Of a stretch of DNA of 64,000 bases, positions 21,445-32,497 are shown piece by piece. This DNA is from Craspedostauros australis (lineage: Eukaryota; Bacillariophyta; Bacillariophyceae; Mastogloiales; Achnanthaceae). The notes under the pieces are model-generated. The model was given only the letters and a program-made list of their open reading frames with translations, ran no database searches and was not told where the DNA came from. Both the position numbers and the translations under genes were made by a program. Location of the stretch: NCBI GenBank assembly GCA_026770025.1, contig JAMXDE010000006.1:1990001-2054000 (forward strand). Direction: 5' to 3'. Every line of letters starts with the position of its first letter. Position 1 is the stretch's first letter.

Positions 21445-22617
21445 ATGAATCCCAAGCAGAAGCAGAAGCAGCAGGCATCAACGAGAAGCTATTCCTGCGG
21501 GAGGGTTATTCTGGCGATCGGGGCCGTGCTATCCGTCGCCCAGCTCTTGGCCCGCATCAAAACCACCCCGGTGAGTTTCGTAGGATATGGCATATCCGCT
21601 GCAAGCAATACGGAGTGCAAGCCCAAGGATGACCTCGAGCAGGATTTCAAGTTGGCGTACGATGAGTCCTACGGCGTGCTGGATGGCATCCCCAATGACA
21701 AATGGAAACAAGCACAGTCCTGGGCTCGAAGCTTTGGCTTCCACCAGTACCCGGACGATCCAGCTCGATTGCTCCCCCAAGGACAGTCCTTCTGGTTCTT
21801 CGTCAACTACGACCCCTACTTTGCATGCCCGTACAGCAAACGAATCGGCGGGTTGGGAGATGGCCCCAAATGGACTTGCAACCTGGATCGTCTCAAGGAC
21901 ATCGGTCAGGATCGTTGGAAGGCGGATGTAGCAAGTGGCAAGCACATTTCCATCAACGCTGACGACGGCGGCGAATCACCATCGTCTACTGCTGCTGCTG
22001 TAGCCACAGCTGAGTACGATGCATCGAAGTACGGCTGCCTCGTCTACTCCATCGGAAGCAATGGGAACTACCTCTTCGAGGATGCCATTCAAGCACAGCT
22101 TGGCAGGGAGGCGTGCGAAATCCACGTGTTCGATTTTTCAGGTGACTTCGAGCGCAAGGAGAACGCTGAGAGGAACATCCACTTCCATCAGTGGGGATAC
22201 AAGGGATCCAAGACCCAAGACGCCGACCTCCCAGCCGGCAAGGCTCACATGTTCACCGATCTGTTCGAGATCATCAAACGGTTGGGACACGAGGACCGAG
22301 TCATCGATCTCTTCAAGATCGACTGCGAGCGTTGCGAGTACATCTCCTACGAAGACTTCACCAAGTACGAGAAGATTAGGCAGATTCTGATCGAGATCCA
22401 CTCCCCACCACCACTCCGCGATGAAGACGCCAAGGCCCCGAACGCGCAAGCAGAACCGCGCGTGACAAGACAAACCAAGGTGCTGGTCAACTTCTTCGAT
22501 TCTTTTGCTCAGAATAATCTCATCATGTTCTCGAAGGAACCCAATCCATGGTGCAGAGGATCATGTCTGGAGTACTCCTTCATCCGTCTCAAACCATCGT
22601 TCCTCAATCCTAACTGA
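21445..22617 (+). CDS. Type II membrane methyltransferase-like protein (METTL24 / Methyltransf_22 type)
   Basis: 390 residues. A short basic N-terminus precedes one membrane helix (about residues 19-35), giving a signal anchor with the rest in the secretory lumen. The C-terminal half has CLVYSIGSNGNYLFEDAIQ (about 198-216), the SAM-binding glycine region of this family. ACEIHVFDFSGDF follows as the next strand with its acidic residue. DRVIDLFKIDCERCEYISYEDF and ILIEIHSP are also typical of Methyltransf_22 proteins. The substrate is unknown; a Golgi glycan is a reasonable guess. No intron is needed. It is the first of four same-strand genes with possible roles in surface glycans. Confidence 0.8.
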   Translation: MNPKQKQKQQASTRSYSCGRVILAIGAVLSVAQLLARIKTTPVSFVGYGISAASNTECKPKDDLEQDFKLAYDESYGVLDGIPNDKWKQAQSWARSFGFHQYPDDPARLLPQGQSFWFFVNYDPYFACPYSKRIGGLGDGPKWTCNLDRLKDIGQDRWKADVASGKHISINADDGGESPSSTAAAVATAEYDASKYGCLVYSIGSNGNYLFEDAIQAQLGREACEIHVFDFSGDFERKENAERNIHFHQWGYKGSKTQDADLPAGKAHMFTDLFEIIKRLGHEDRVIDLFKIDCERCEYISYEDFTKYEKIRQILIEIHSPPPLRDEDAKAPNAQAEPRVTRQTKVLVNFFDSFAQNNLIMFSKEPNPWCRGSCLEYSFIRLKPSFLNPN

Positions 22618-23363
22618 ACCATCCACAACAGCCATGGACCTCAGGTCGATAATATCATTGTGACGACTACTATTACTTGATTCTGTCAATGCATTGCTGG
22701 TCCCTCTCTTCTCGTAGAGTAGTTGTTGGTGTGGTTAATCATTTTGCTGAGTTGGACATGTCCTGCCCTTCATGTTGAGCCAGAATAGATCCATTGCTCG
22801 TAATCATGCTGGCACTCGTAGGCCAGTTGAACATGATGAATACTGAAGATGTACGCAGTGGGATTGCAAGAACAAGGCAAGAAGGAGATGAAAGCATGGC
22901 ATGATGCCGACGCTTCGCCTTGTCTTGACATCCACAGTCTGTTCTTGTTGGCTGGCGGAATACCATGGTGGAAAAGGTGAACCGCCCCTCAAGGATTCCC
23001 GCTGCACCTTTCCGACCACAAAAAGGTGCCAAGGGGCGGTTGCCATTCGACGGTGATCTTCGTCACAACTCGGCCACCCGAATCTCGATCCGCCCCTGGA
23101 TTGCAGAAAAATAGTCGGTGTTGATGATCATGGAACAAGACCAGGAAGTACCAGGAAGACCACCATCACAAACATTACGACATGATTATCAGACAGAGGA
23201 GGAGGAGGAGGAGGAGGAGCAACGTATCATGGAACACAACGATAACATCGTGGTTTGAGAATCCTGGCGTCCCAATCGTCATCCTCACTCTCACAATTTT
23301 CAAAAGAACCACAACACCAACCACAACACCACAATTACAGAAACAGCCACAGCAACAATCACC
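22618..23363. other. Intergenic region
   Basis: No gene seen. A GGA-rich microsatellite lies at about 23195-23220. The last 100 bp, rich in ACA/CAA triplets, look like the 5' leader of the next gene. Confidence 0.5.
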
Positions 23364-24404
23364 ATGACGCCATCCAACAAAAGAAGCAACGACAACAAGA
23401 CAGCCATCATTTTCGGTGCCACGGGAGCCGTTGGACGACACCTGGTGGATATCGTCGTTGCAGAACAACCCAGCTGGACTGTCCTGGCTGTTTCTCGCAA
23501 TGCAGAGACGAAGATCTTCTCGCATCTGCCTTCCGTCCAGGTCCTCCAAGGCGATCCCAACAACCGAGAGTCGGTCCTCGCGCTGTCGAAGGATGCCGAT
23601 ATCGTGTACTCATGCATCGGCTTCAACAGATACGAGGCCAAGTACTGGTCTAAGCACTGGCCAATCATCGCGGACAACCTCCTCGCCGGATCCAACCAGC
23701 AACTGCACCAAAAACTCGTCTTTTGCGACAACCTCTACGCCTACGGCAGCGGCAACATCTCCCCCAGCAAGGATCCTGCGCTTTGCGTGCAGCCAACCTC
23801 GCGACCATCCAAGCCAGGAACAAGGGCAGCGATGTGGAAGCAATTCCAACCCCGATTGGATGACAAGCGCATGGTGATCGTCGGAGGCGCCGACTTTTTC
23901 GGTCGATACGTCACGGCCAGCGGCTTCATGGGAGAGACTTTCGTCGGCGCCATCACCAAAGGGCAGAAGCCCATGGCAGTTGGATCGTCCACCGTCGTCC
24001 ACGACTTTTGCTTCGTCCCAGACTTCGCCCGCGCGCTTTACGTCGCGAGCATCAATGACGACGCGTACGGTCGCAAATGGATCTGCCCGCACACCATCCA
24101 TGGCAAATCGATGACGGACATCGCGCAGGATGTTGGCCAGATCGTGCAGGCACAGAACGGGAAGTCAGGAAGGAAGCGCGCCAAGAAAATCTTGGTGACC
24201 ACATACTCCAAGCGATTCATCTGGATGCTCTCACCCTTCGTCGGGATCATGGGAGAGATCCTCGAGATGTTGCCCATCTGGACGAAGGACTACACCGTCG
24301 ACGACTCCGACTTCATCGATACGTTCGGCATGAAGGCAACGCCGTACGATGAGGCGCTGAGGTCGTATGTCGATTTCTGGAAGGGTGAAGTCGAGCCACA
24401 ATAG
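23364..24404 (+). CDS. Atypical SDR / NAD(P)-dependent epimerase-like protein
   Basis: 346 residues, single exon. It opens with a Rossmann strand and Gly-rich loop AIIFGATGAVGRHL (residues 14-27), the TGxxGxxG-like signature of extended or atypical short-chain dehydrogenases. A second strand VLAVSRN, an acidic turn QGDPNN and DIVYSCIGFNRYE follow. In place of a canonical YxxxK there is a segment VFCDNLYAYGSG, as in nucleotide-sugar epimerase-like atypical SDRs. HDFCFVPDFARAL resembles the family's VHVDDVARA substrate-side region. Soluble and probably cytosolic. The substrate is not identifiable; nucleotide sugars or small ketones are possible. Confidence 0.75.
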   Translation: MTPSNKRSNDNKTAIIFGATGAVGRHLVDIVVAEQPSWTVLAVSRNAETKIFSHLPSVQVLQGDPNNRESVLALSKDADIVYSCIGFNRYEAKYWSKHWPIIADNLLAGSNQQLHQKLVFCDNLYAYGSGNISPSKDPALCVQPTSRPSKPGTRAAMWKQFQPRLDDKRMVIVGGADFFGRYVTASGFMGETFVGAITKGQKPMAVGSSTVVHDFCFVPDFARALYVASINDDAYGRKWICPHTIHGKSMTDIAQDVGQIVQAQNGKSGRKRAKKILVTTYSKRFIWMLSPFVGIMGEILEMLPIWTKDYTVDDSDFIDTFGMKATPYDEALRSYVDFWKGEVEPQ

Positions 24405-24908
24405 GACGATGAAGAGGAGATGGAAGTGTGAGAATGCTGTCGATGGGATCATCGACGGAATGGAATAGCCGTAGAGTGTGGAAAGTGTGAGCACGAGCGC
24501 AGATAGTCTTGTTTCGGCGTGGCAAGTACAAGCATTGGGGAAGAGAAGGCGAGCTTCAGACGTGTATCAACGGTTTAGCGTAATTGTAAATACTCCAGTA
24601 GGAAAAATACAAGCGGCGGCACAAAATTGTCTGTTGTTCACCTCAGTATTCAGAATGCTATTGTCGTATTTTCGCAAAGCCATCTTTTACAAAAAGGTAC
24701 TCCACTTTCGCCGACAAGAGATGAAGAACAAATCCAACGGCCAACAATCAGTCTTCGTTGCACGAGTGTTCCAATTCGTACCTCACAGCATCCACAGCAT
24801 CCACAACATCCACCACACCCACATTCATCCGCAATCATAGAGCGAGATCGAAGGCGGCCATTCTCGTATTACACAAAGCAGATCGCCATCAACTCGTTCG
24901 CAGCCGAA
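24405..24908. other. Intergenic / 5' leader
   Basis: The frame of the following gene stays open back to 24627, but no in-frame ATG occurs before 24909. Repeated CATCCACA near 24790-24830 produces a His-Pro peptide that I take as non-coding. Confidence 0.5.
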
Positions 24909-26459
24909 ATGACGCGACCCGTGCAAAATCAAAGCATGGGAGATGGTGAGAGTGTGAGCAGGACCATGGACGTCGGCATTTCATTACGAAGGGGAACGGC
25001 GCGAAGGACTCTCTTTCTGGCCGCTGTTTCCGTGGTTGTGCTGTGGAACGTGTTTCTTGATGTGAAAGTCTCTCGCGCATTGCTGGTTCCCGAGACGATA
25101 TCACATCATGAAATGGAGCATGCCAATGCGGACAGCCTTCGCAACGCAAACAGGACTTCCGATGAGATGCTTTCGTCGTCAACAGTGACGACGACATGGG
25201 CACCATCGGTTCCACAGGATGGTGCCAACAATATCACGGTGGCGTACGCAATCTCCGTCACTTCGTGCCAATCCAAGGCGACGACCATCTTCGACAGCGC
25301 TGCGGTTCTGCGCAATTCAATACGCTTGGCGGCCAACCATTCGACCAAGTACGGATTTCGGATGGTGGCATTCCTTCATCCCGATGCATCGGAATGCGCC
25401 GACAAGCTGAAATGGATCGGTTATGATGTCCAGATACGGCACACCCCCATGAATGTCGCAGAACTTCAGAATCAGCAACTGAGACGAGTCGTCCACGGCG
25501 GTTGTTGCGGCATCAAGGAATTCATGAAGCTATATTCGTACACGCTGCACGAGTATCCCATCGTCATGCATTGCGACTTGGACGTAATCCTCTTGAAACC
25601 GCTGGATCACCTGTTCGACGCGATGTTGGACCCATCGCCACAGCCGCCGCTATTTTCATCGCTGCCATTCTCGTCCAACACACGCGATGACAAGGCGACC
25701 GTGCAGCCCATGTGGCCATCCGCTAACGCATCGTCATTGCCCAGGAAGATCGATTTCTTGTTCACGCGAGACTACAATTCCGTGGATCCTCCGCATCGCA
25801 AGCCGCATCAGGTGGGAGTGCAGGGCGGCTTCCTGATCCTGAAACCGAACCAAACCGACTTCGATCTCATGATCCGGCTCATTAAACTGGGTGGAAACTT
25901 CACCCAAAGGCACGGCTGGGGTGGTAAGGAGCACCAGTACGGAGGCTACTACGGAGCCGCAACGATTCAAGGCTTCTTGCCGTACTACTACGGTCTGTTC
26001 GCATCCGAACGAGCGCTGGAGCTGAACCGATGCACATACAACAACATGGTCGACGAACCACGGCATCCGGAATCCAACGTTTGCCGCACCTTGGAGAAGG
26101 ACTGCGAAGACTGCCAGCAGAAGTCTATTGCGGAGATTTACACCGCCCACTTCACGATCTGCCAGAAGCCGTGGGAATGCATGCTGAACCAACACATACC
26201 CTTGTGCATCCAGCTGCATCGTGCGTGGCACAGCATACGTCATGATCTGGAGCATGGCTGGACTCAGGGGTCTGTCGATGAATATCAGGCGAAGCAACAT
26301 CGATCTACAAACCAGACAAACAGGCATCACAACAATAGCAACAGTGACGACGGCGACGATGAGATGGTGAAGATACGATCTTGGACGCATGGAAACTGTG
26401 CCCGGCGCGAGGATTACATCCCGATCGTCTTTCCACCTTCATTTCATGGCGCAGAGTAG
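24909..26459 (+). CDS. Type II membrane glycosyltransferase (nucleotide-diphospho-sugar type)
   Basis: 516 residues from ATG 24909. A basic stretch precedes one hydrophobic helix (about residues 33-50), followed by a luminal catalytic domain. The key motif HCDLDVILLKPLDHLFDAM at about 219 is the DxD metal and nucleotide-sugar site as in GT8-like transferases, and GGFLILKPNQTDF downstream matches their acceptor-side strand. HGWGGKEHQYGGYYGAATIQG and several Cys pairs (CRTLEKDCEDCQQ) suggest a disulphide-bonded luminal fold. It would transfer a sugar from a nucleotide donor in the Golgi. Donor and acceptor are unknown. It lies between the SDR and the sulfotransferase on the same strand. Confidence 0.8.
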   Translation: MTRPVQNQSMGDGESVSRTMDVGISLRRGTARRTLFLAAVSVVVLWNVFLDVKVSRALLVPETISHHEMEHANADSLRNANRTSDEMLSSSTVTTTWAPSVPQDGANNITVAYAISVTSCQSKATTIFDSAAVLRNSIRLAANHSTKYGFRMVAFLHPDASECADKLKWIGYDVQIRHTPMNVAELQNQQLRRVVHGGCCGIKEFMKLYSYTLHEYPIVMHCDLDVILLKPLDHLFDAMLDPSPQPPLFSSLPFSSNTRDDKATVQPMWPSANASSLPRKIDFLFTRDYNSVDPPHRKPHQVGVQGGFLILKPNQTDFDLMIRLIKLGGNFTQRHGWGGKEHQYGGYYGAATIQGFLPYYYGLFASERALELNRCTYNNMVDEPRHPESNVCRTLEKDCEDCQQKSIAEIYTAHFTICQKPWECMLNQHIPLCIQLHRAWHSIRHDLEHGWTQGSVDEYQAKQHRSTNQTNRHHNNSNSDDGDDEMVKIRSWTHGNCARREDYIPIVFPPSFHGAE

Positions 26460-27208
26460 AGTGAAGTGGAGTAATGCTCGCTGCGCTCAAGATCATCGTT
26501 CCAGTTTTCATCACCCAGATTCTCTCTAGCTTCATGTGACATACAATGGGCAAGGTATTGGCATGCACACGTTAAAAAACGGTTAATGTATCCGTTGATC
26601 ACTTTTTTGCGAGTGGCGATCGTGCGTTTTCGCTCGCAACACAACTGAAGAACGTGGACAAGGAAAACAAGATGCGGTGTTTGTGACAGCAAAATGTGAA
26701 CGTGTCAACCAAGAAGAGACAGAGGAACAATACCAACTCACAGAGTATGGTACGCACAACCGTGCATCAGGAAAGATTGCATCGCAGTGCTATACGAATA
26801 CAAGTCTAATACTATTATACATTCAAACACAACGACTGCGACGACGATGCCACGATTCTCGTTGGAAGCGATCATCACGCCACGCTCCGAGGATCGTTCC
26901 AGCAGAATACGCAATTAGAGCCGAGTCGAGAAGAGTGGAGGAGAGTACTTCGCTTGGCATCGTTAATGTTCAGCACGGCCGAAAGTCTCCTCCAAAATCC
27001 CAGCCGACCAGCAATACTTGGAGAGTAGAGTGCAGTACTTACTTGCACATGCTCGTACATACTCTATCATAAAACGAATCAACACAGCAGGGAAGACGCA
27101 AAGTGCACACACACACACACACTCACTCACTGCAACGAAGAGCAGTTCATTATTGCATTGGGCAAAGGCACAACGACGGCAAAGATCGCGACGATCGGCA
27201 CGACCATC
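26460..27208. other. Intergenic region before the sulfotransferase
   Basis: No gene supported. It contains a CA repeat at about 27103-27122 and the leader of the next gene, whose frame is open to 27158 but without ATG before 27209. Confidence 0.5.
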
Positions 27209-28438
27209 ATGAAGGCTTCGCAACGCATGACGCTGCCCAGCACAGAGCCTGCTCGCTTGCTGTCGTCTCAGGACAGAGCGAAGACGCTGATGCTTGTGCT
27301 CACCGTCTGCGCTTGCTGTTACGTGATTTTCAATGGTGCCAACGTGGATGCCACCCTGCGGTCGCTAGCCCAATCCAGCATGATACCCAGCAACGAGACC
27401 ACCGTGTATCCCTACATTGAACTGAGAAGACAGGCCAAGCGCATGTTCGCGCTGACACCACACGATGAATTCACGCCGAAGCTCGCGTGGCTGATGAGCT
27501 TTCCCAACTCCGGGACCAGTTTCACCATGGTCAGCACTTCGTATTTGTCGGAACGGGCGGTGGCGACCAATTACGGCGATGAGGTGACGAAGCCAGAAAT
27601 GGGCGACACGATCTCCGTCTACCCGCGCCGCCCCGAGGGGCCGTACTGGACGGGTCTTTCTGGCATGGTCGGCACGCCCCGTCCGTTGCCGGACAAGTAC
27701 GTCCTGACCAAGACGCATTGCGGATCGCGCTGTGTGGACTGTGCGCCGCATGATTACGTTGAGACTACAGAAACATTCCTGAGACGCTGCGCCACGGGGT
27801 CCCGACGCAAGGTGTTCGGATCGTCCAATGGTAACAAGTGGCGTCGCATCAGCACGGAGTACCCGCCCAGCCGAGTGCACAAGGCCATCCATCTCATCCG
27901 CAATCCCATGCACAATGCCATCGCTCGATTCCATCTAGATTATCGCAATCGAGCAGCATCGCGCTGGCCCGAGATCCGCGCGTTCACGGAGAAGCACGAT
28001 CAGGATGCGGCAGGATTCCGTGCCTGGTGCGATGACATCGATTCGCGGTACGTTGGCCGGGAGACGGCCTACTTCTCCAAGTCCGCCTCTCCCATCAACT
28101 ACGACCTGATCAAGGACGTGCCGTGCCACACGGAATTCTTCAAATGGACGCAGTGGCACAACTTGGCCTTCGAGTCCATCGAGTTTATTCGCGAGAACTA
28201 CCATGATGTTCCCATACTGACGGTGCATTACGAAGATTACAGCACGGACTGCAACCGAACCGTGGACAAGATCGTGGACTTTCTGGAGCTCGATTCCACA
28301 GGGATACGGTTGGGATTCAGACAGCGACCGGACTATGATACCTTCTACAACGACGATCTTATCGCACCCATCCGTCGCATGATCAAGACCGTCGCCAACG
28401 AGAATACGTGGAAGCAAGTCAAGCACTATTTTGATTGA
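27209..28438 (+). CDS. Type II membrane sulfotransferase
   Basis: 409 residues from ATG 27209. A membrane anchor lies at about residues 26-43. The 5'-phosphosulfate-binding loop is FPNSGTSFT (about 97-105), preceded by LAWLMS. The 3'-phosphate site is HLIRNPMHNAIARFHLDY (about 228-245), with the conserved Arg and a downstream polar position. HYEDY near 350 is a common C-terminal motif. It would move sulfate from PAPS to a glycan or tyrosine in the Golgi. Sulfated polysaccharides are major extracellular products of diatoms, so a carbohydrate acceptor is likely but not shown. Confidence 0.87.
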   Translation: MKASQRMTLPSTEPARLLSSQDRAKTLMLVLTVCACCYVIFNGANVDATLRSLAQSSMIPSNETTVYPYIELRRQAKRMFALTPHDEFTPKLAWLMSFPNSGTSFTMVSTSYLSERAVATNYGDEVTKPEMGDTISVYPRRPEGPYWTGLSGMVGTPRPLPDKYVLTKTHCGSRCVDCAPHDYVETTETFLRRCATGSRRKVFGSSNGNKWRRISTEYPPSRVHKAIHLIRNPMHNAIARFHLDYRNRAASRWPEIRAFTEKHDQDAAGFRAWCDDIDSRYVGRETAYFSKSASPINYDLIKDVPCHTEFFKWTQWHNLAFESIEFIRENYHDVPILTVHYEDYSTDCNRTVDKIVDFLELDSTGIRLGFRQRPDYDTFYNDDLIAPIRRMIKTVANENTWKQVKHYFD

Positions 28439-28764
28439 TGGAAAGTATTATATGAAGACGTCTCAGGAGCAGACGGTGAGATCGAGGGGACAGATGGAGA
28501 GAGAGAGAATCGATGCCACGCAAGGCATTTGGCCTGCTCGTACTTGTGGCGTTGATATGAATAATATACTAGAATGCATGTACGTACGATACTGCACATG
28601 CAATCCGGATGCACAGAGTATCGATTTGTACAGATTGGATGTTGGCGAGGACAGAGGAAAGAGTTGGGCAGGCGTACGACAACAACCAGTTCAACTTCCT
28701 CTCCTCTCTCTATACTTGATGCATAGTGCCGCGTTTGGACATTTTCGTTGACATTGAGACGTGG

Positions 28765-29390
28765 ATATCCCTAATGAGTTTTTTGCTGACAAATTTGGCA
28801 CATGTGCCAAATTTGTCACTTCTTTTGGGTTCGCATCAACAGCTCTATTTGGCCTCCACGTGTAGGTGGTGAGATCGCATGCCAGACCAACATGGTCCTC
28901 CAGTGTGGTGGCTTCTCTCATTGTTTAACTGGAACCTTCTGGCGCAGGCAATTTCGGCTGCAAACAAGGCCACATAAGGAATTCAGAACCCTAAGGACAT
29001 ACCCCATAAATGAATTATTTATCAACAAACCGGAACGCTTCGTGCATAGACACTGTTGAAAGACAATGATTGGATAAAGATCACAGACTTCGCTTGGAAA
29101 TAGCACTGAAACAAGTTCTGTGAAGCATCGAATAGTCTCACCGTCGTCGGAAACCAACAGAAGCACAAACGCCAATCCTGGAGAAACAACAATCAAGACT
29201 TTTGAGGGCACAAAAGCGCCTCTCCACGATAACGCTGTGTGGAAGTCGAAAACACATTATCAGTACCACCTCAGCTGGCCGATGGGAACACACAGGATGT
29301 GACAAATGTGGCACATCGATCCAAATTTGTCACATCAATGTGAAGTGCCAAATTTGTCACATCGGGGGCCCAAAATCTCATTAGGGATAT
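28765..29390. mobile_element. 626-bp MITE, copy 2
   Basis: Same element as 5903-6527, same orientation, with perfect 14-bp inverted ends ATATCCCTAATGAG and the internal 28-bp palindrome preserved. The two copies differ at only a scatter of positions. This one lies in the spacer between the sulfotransferase and the first DUF839 gene. Flanks are GTGG on the left and CTGATG on the right. Confidence 0.92.
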
Positions 29391-29611
29391 CTGATGAGAA
29401 GGAGCGCAAACAACGGCGAGAATGCCGTTAGACGCCTCTGATTGGCTCACAGAGTTTGAACACACAAAATGGCAAATTTCAAATCTGGGCTCACATGAAC
29501 ATCGGATGCACGACACGAGATCTGTTTCGTGTTCCGCGTGTTGGGTGTGTGTGTGTCCATGTTGATGGCTTCTGGTGGACTGTGCAAGACTCCGCCGTTG
29601 CTCTCTGTCAT

Positions 29612-29648
<37 letters not shown>

Positions 29649-29954
29649 GGAGAGAGTTATGATCCTGCGAGGTACTCCAACAAACGCATTGCCAATGAGA
29701 ATGACAGTTGGTGCCACAGCTCGTGCTTGTGTCAAAGAGCAGAAGAAAGCGACACATCTCGTCGCCTCAAGTCGCCACAAAACCAAGAGAGGAAAGAAAC
29801 CAACAGTTTCTCAGGGCATTCGCACAACAGAGTGGAACATCAGCAGAGTCCACGAGTGTAGCACAAGTGCGAGCGACAACAACCTACAATACAACACTGT
29901 AGTACAGAAGAAGAACATTTGGATAGCCAAGAAACAGAAATCCAATCAAGCAGG
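29391..29954. other. Intergenic region with GA microsatellite
   Basis: An uninterrupted AG/GA repeat of about 33 bp lies at 29612-29644. The frame of the next gene is open from 29919, but the first ATG is 29955. No other gene seen. Confidence 0.6.
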
Positions 29955-32094
29955 ATGAACTACACCAACCTTTCCTACACGCACAGCCCACCATCAAGTC
30001 CGAAGGCGCCATCACGGGAGCGCGCAAGAGCTTCGGTTGCCAAAGCCTCCAGTTCTGGTGCCCGTGTTACCGCGGTGCGCAAGAGGAATATGCTCATTGG
30101 TGTTGGGTCGGTCATCGTGGTAATCTCGCTCGCGGCTGTCATCTTTGGTGCTGTGACGCTCACCCAAGGTGCCCAAGTCAGCAGTACCACAAGCGGAGAG
30201 TCCACAAGCGATTCCAGCGGCAAGTCGGGAGACAGCGAATCAAGTGGTGAGTCATGGAATACTGTTGGGCAGAACGAGTCGGCGAAGGGCATGAATGTGA
30301 ATGCAAATCCACCGGAACCATTGCAGATGCCTTTTGACTTTGATGACAAAGCTGTGCCTGCGTCTGTGCGCACACAAATACCATCCGGAATGCCATCGTC
30401 GGCACCATTGGAAGCTCTGACGGGGGGTTCCAACACGGCCTCCTGCATCGGTATCACCAGCAAGGGCATCACCGAGTTTGCATCCAACGTTGCATCTATC
30501 GTTGCAGCACCGATTCGACCAATCACTGCCACGTGTAATGAGTTCAACCTTCGCCCCAACATCTCAACTAACCATCCATCCATCCAATACTACTCTACTA
30601 ATACACACAACAGATCCCCTGACAACGAACCCAACGGTTCAGCTGACGAGTGAGTCAACAACGCAACCCACCCCACAACCCGTCACACAACCCGTCACAC
30701 AGCCTGTGATACAGCCCGTCACACAGCCCACCGCACCGCCCACCGCACAGCCCACCGCACAGCCCACCGCACAGCCTGTCACACAGCCCACCGCACAGCC
30801 CACCGCACAGCCTGTCACACAGCCCACCGCACAGCCCGTCGCACAGCCCACCGCACAGCCCACCGCACAGCCCACCGCACAGCCAGTCGCGCCCCCCACA
30901 TCGGAGCCAACCGTTGAACCGTCGGCAAAGCCATCGGAGGAAGTCATCGAGGCGACATACATGCCAGGAAACTTAACCAACTTCCAAAACAACCTGCTGC
31001 TCTCTCGCGGCCTGCAGGTGCGTGTGATTGGCACGAAGGACAAGCACGTCACCTACCACGATGGCACAAAGTCCGACGACGTCTGCCACAGCCGTCCCGA
31101 CGGTGCATCGACGTTCCCCGACACCCGTCCCCACAATCCAGGTGGCTGGGTCTATGTGAGCAACTCCGAAATCCGCGACGTTGGCAAAGGCGGTGTTGGT
31201 GCATTCACATTCAACAAGGATGGAGAGATCATTGACTATCGACGCATCCTCAGCGGCACGACCATGAATTGCTCCGGAGGCCGCACGCCTTGGAACACGT
31301 GGGTAAGCTGCGAGGAGAAGGTCGGTGGTCTCATATACCAGGTGGATCCCTTCGGCGTGCGACCGGCGGAGCTCATGACCTTGGGCAGCAGCGGCGGATT
31401 CTGGGAGTCCTTTGCGTACGACATCCGCGACAAGCAGAAGCCGTACTTCTTTGCCACGGAAGATCAGGACAAGGGTGCATTGCGGCGATACACGCCTGAT
31501 CCGGATCACATTGATTGGGAGGTGGACCCGTGGAAGATGCTGCATGCACCAGGCACGATCGATTTCTTGATGCTGCATCCCCAGGATGAGGCAGCCACGT
31601 TTGGCACCTTCACATGGACGGACGATCTGCGTGCGGCCGAAGCCAACACGCGGCTGTACTACCCCGAATCGGAAGGCATCGATGTGTTCAACGACCAGCT
31701 GTTCTTCGTCGTGAAACGCCGCAAGGAGATCGTGACATTGAACATGGATGACGGGACCTTCACGAAGAAGTCCACCGTGACCGGCATCTTCGATGGCATG
31801 CCTGACCAGATGGCCCGCATCCTTGGCAACACCGACGACCTGATGTACTTCACCGAGGAAGGCGGTTCCGACAACGGTGTCCACGCCCGCGACCACACTG
31901 GTAACTTCTACACCATCTTCGAAAGCCCCATCTATTCGGACGAAACCACGGGCCTCGCCATGTCGCCGAACGGCAAATACATGTACGTCTCCTACCAAGG
32001 CAACGGCATCATCTTTGAAATATCGCGGGAAGACGGCCAGCCCTTCCATGGCAAGAAGTTGGATGTCAAATACCACGCTACGCTACCAGTATGA
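29955..32094 (+). CDS. DUF839 / PhoX-like membrane-anchored protein 1 (one intron)
   Basis: Two exons, 29955-30534 and 30614-32094, with a 79-bp intron (donor GTAATG, acceptor CAACAG, phase 1), give 686 residues. The N-terminus is cytosolic with a membrane helix at about residues 46-68. A Ser-rich stalk and a long TQP/TAQP repeat follow. The DUF839 (PhoX family) domain begins near GNLTNFQNNLLLSRGL. Typical stretches are RPHNPGGWVYVSNSE, CSGGRTPWNTWVSCEE, PYFFATEDQDKGALRRY and GIDVFNDQLFFV. PhoX proteins are Ca-dependent phosphatases or phosphodiesterases. The catalytic ligands cannot be confirmed by eye, so phosphatase activity is a family inference. The domain would lie outside the cell or in a lumen. 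The paralogue at 38618-40552 is intronless. Confidence 0.85.
30656..30893 (+). repeat. Coding TQP/TAQP repeat in the stalk of DUF839 protein 1
   Basis: Tandem 12-bp variants such as CAGCCCACCGCA and CAGCCCGTCACA encode roughly 18 Gln-Pro-Thr/Val-Ala/Thr tetrapeptides. The repeats are absent from the paralogue at 38618, whose stalk is shorter, so stalk length may vary between alleles. Such Pro/Thr-rich spacers are often O-glycosylated. Confidence 0.9.
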
Positions 32095-32497
32095 TTAGAA
32101 TATAATGTAATAGATGGAATGTATGTGCATGCCATACTCAAGTGCGCCCGGCACACTCTTACGGTAGTGCTGTTGACATCTAACTTACACCTTAGTAGAC
32201 TCGATTCAGTTTCTTGGGCTGACGTCATCGGGAGAAGGAGCGGACAAGCGGCGAGGTGGTTGAACCACAACGAAGAAACCACGCGTTTTGTCTGAGCTGG
32301 TGAGGACAAAAACAGACAGAAAATGGGGGAAGGCCACAATTCTCGTCCTCCACACAGAACAATGATCACAATACTCGTACCATACGACTACAAGTGCATA
32401 CTCCAGAGGAACAGTCGTTGAGAGAAGCAACAACAACGACTTTGCCCTATTCATACCCATACCCATACTCATATTCGTGCGCATCACCACCCTCATC

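Noticed and set aside
30973-32076. 367-codon minus-strand open frame opposite DUF839 gene 1
   Set aside because: Shadow of the sense gene; the same antisense openness is seen in the paralogue, so it follows from codon choice.
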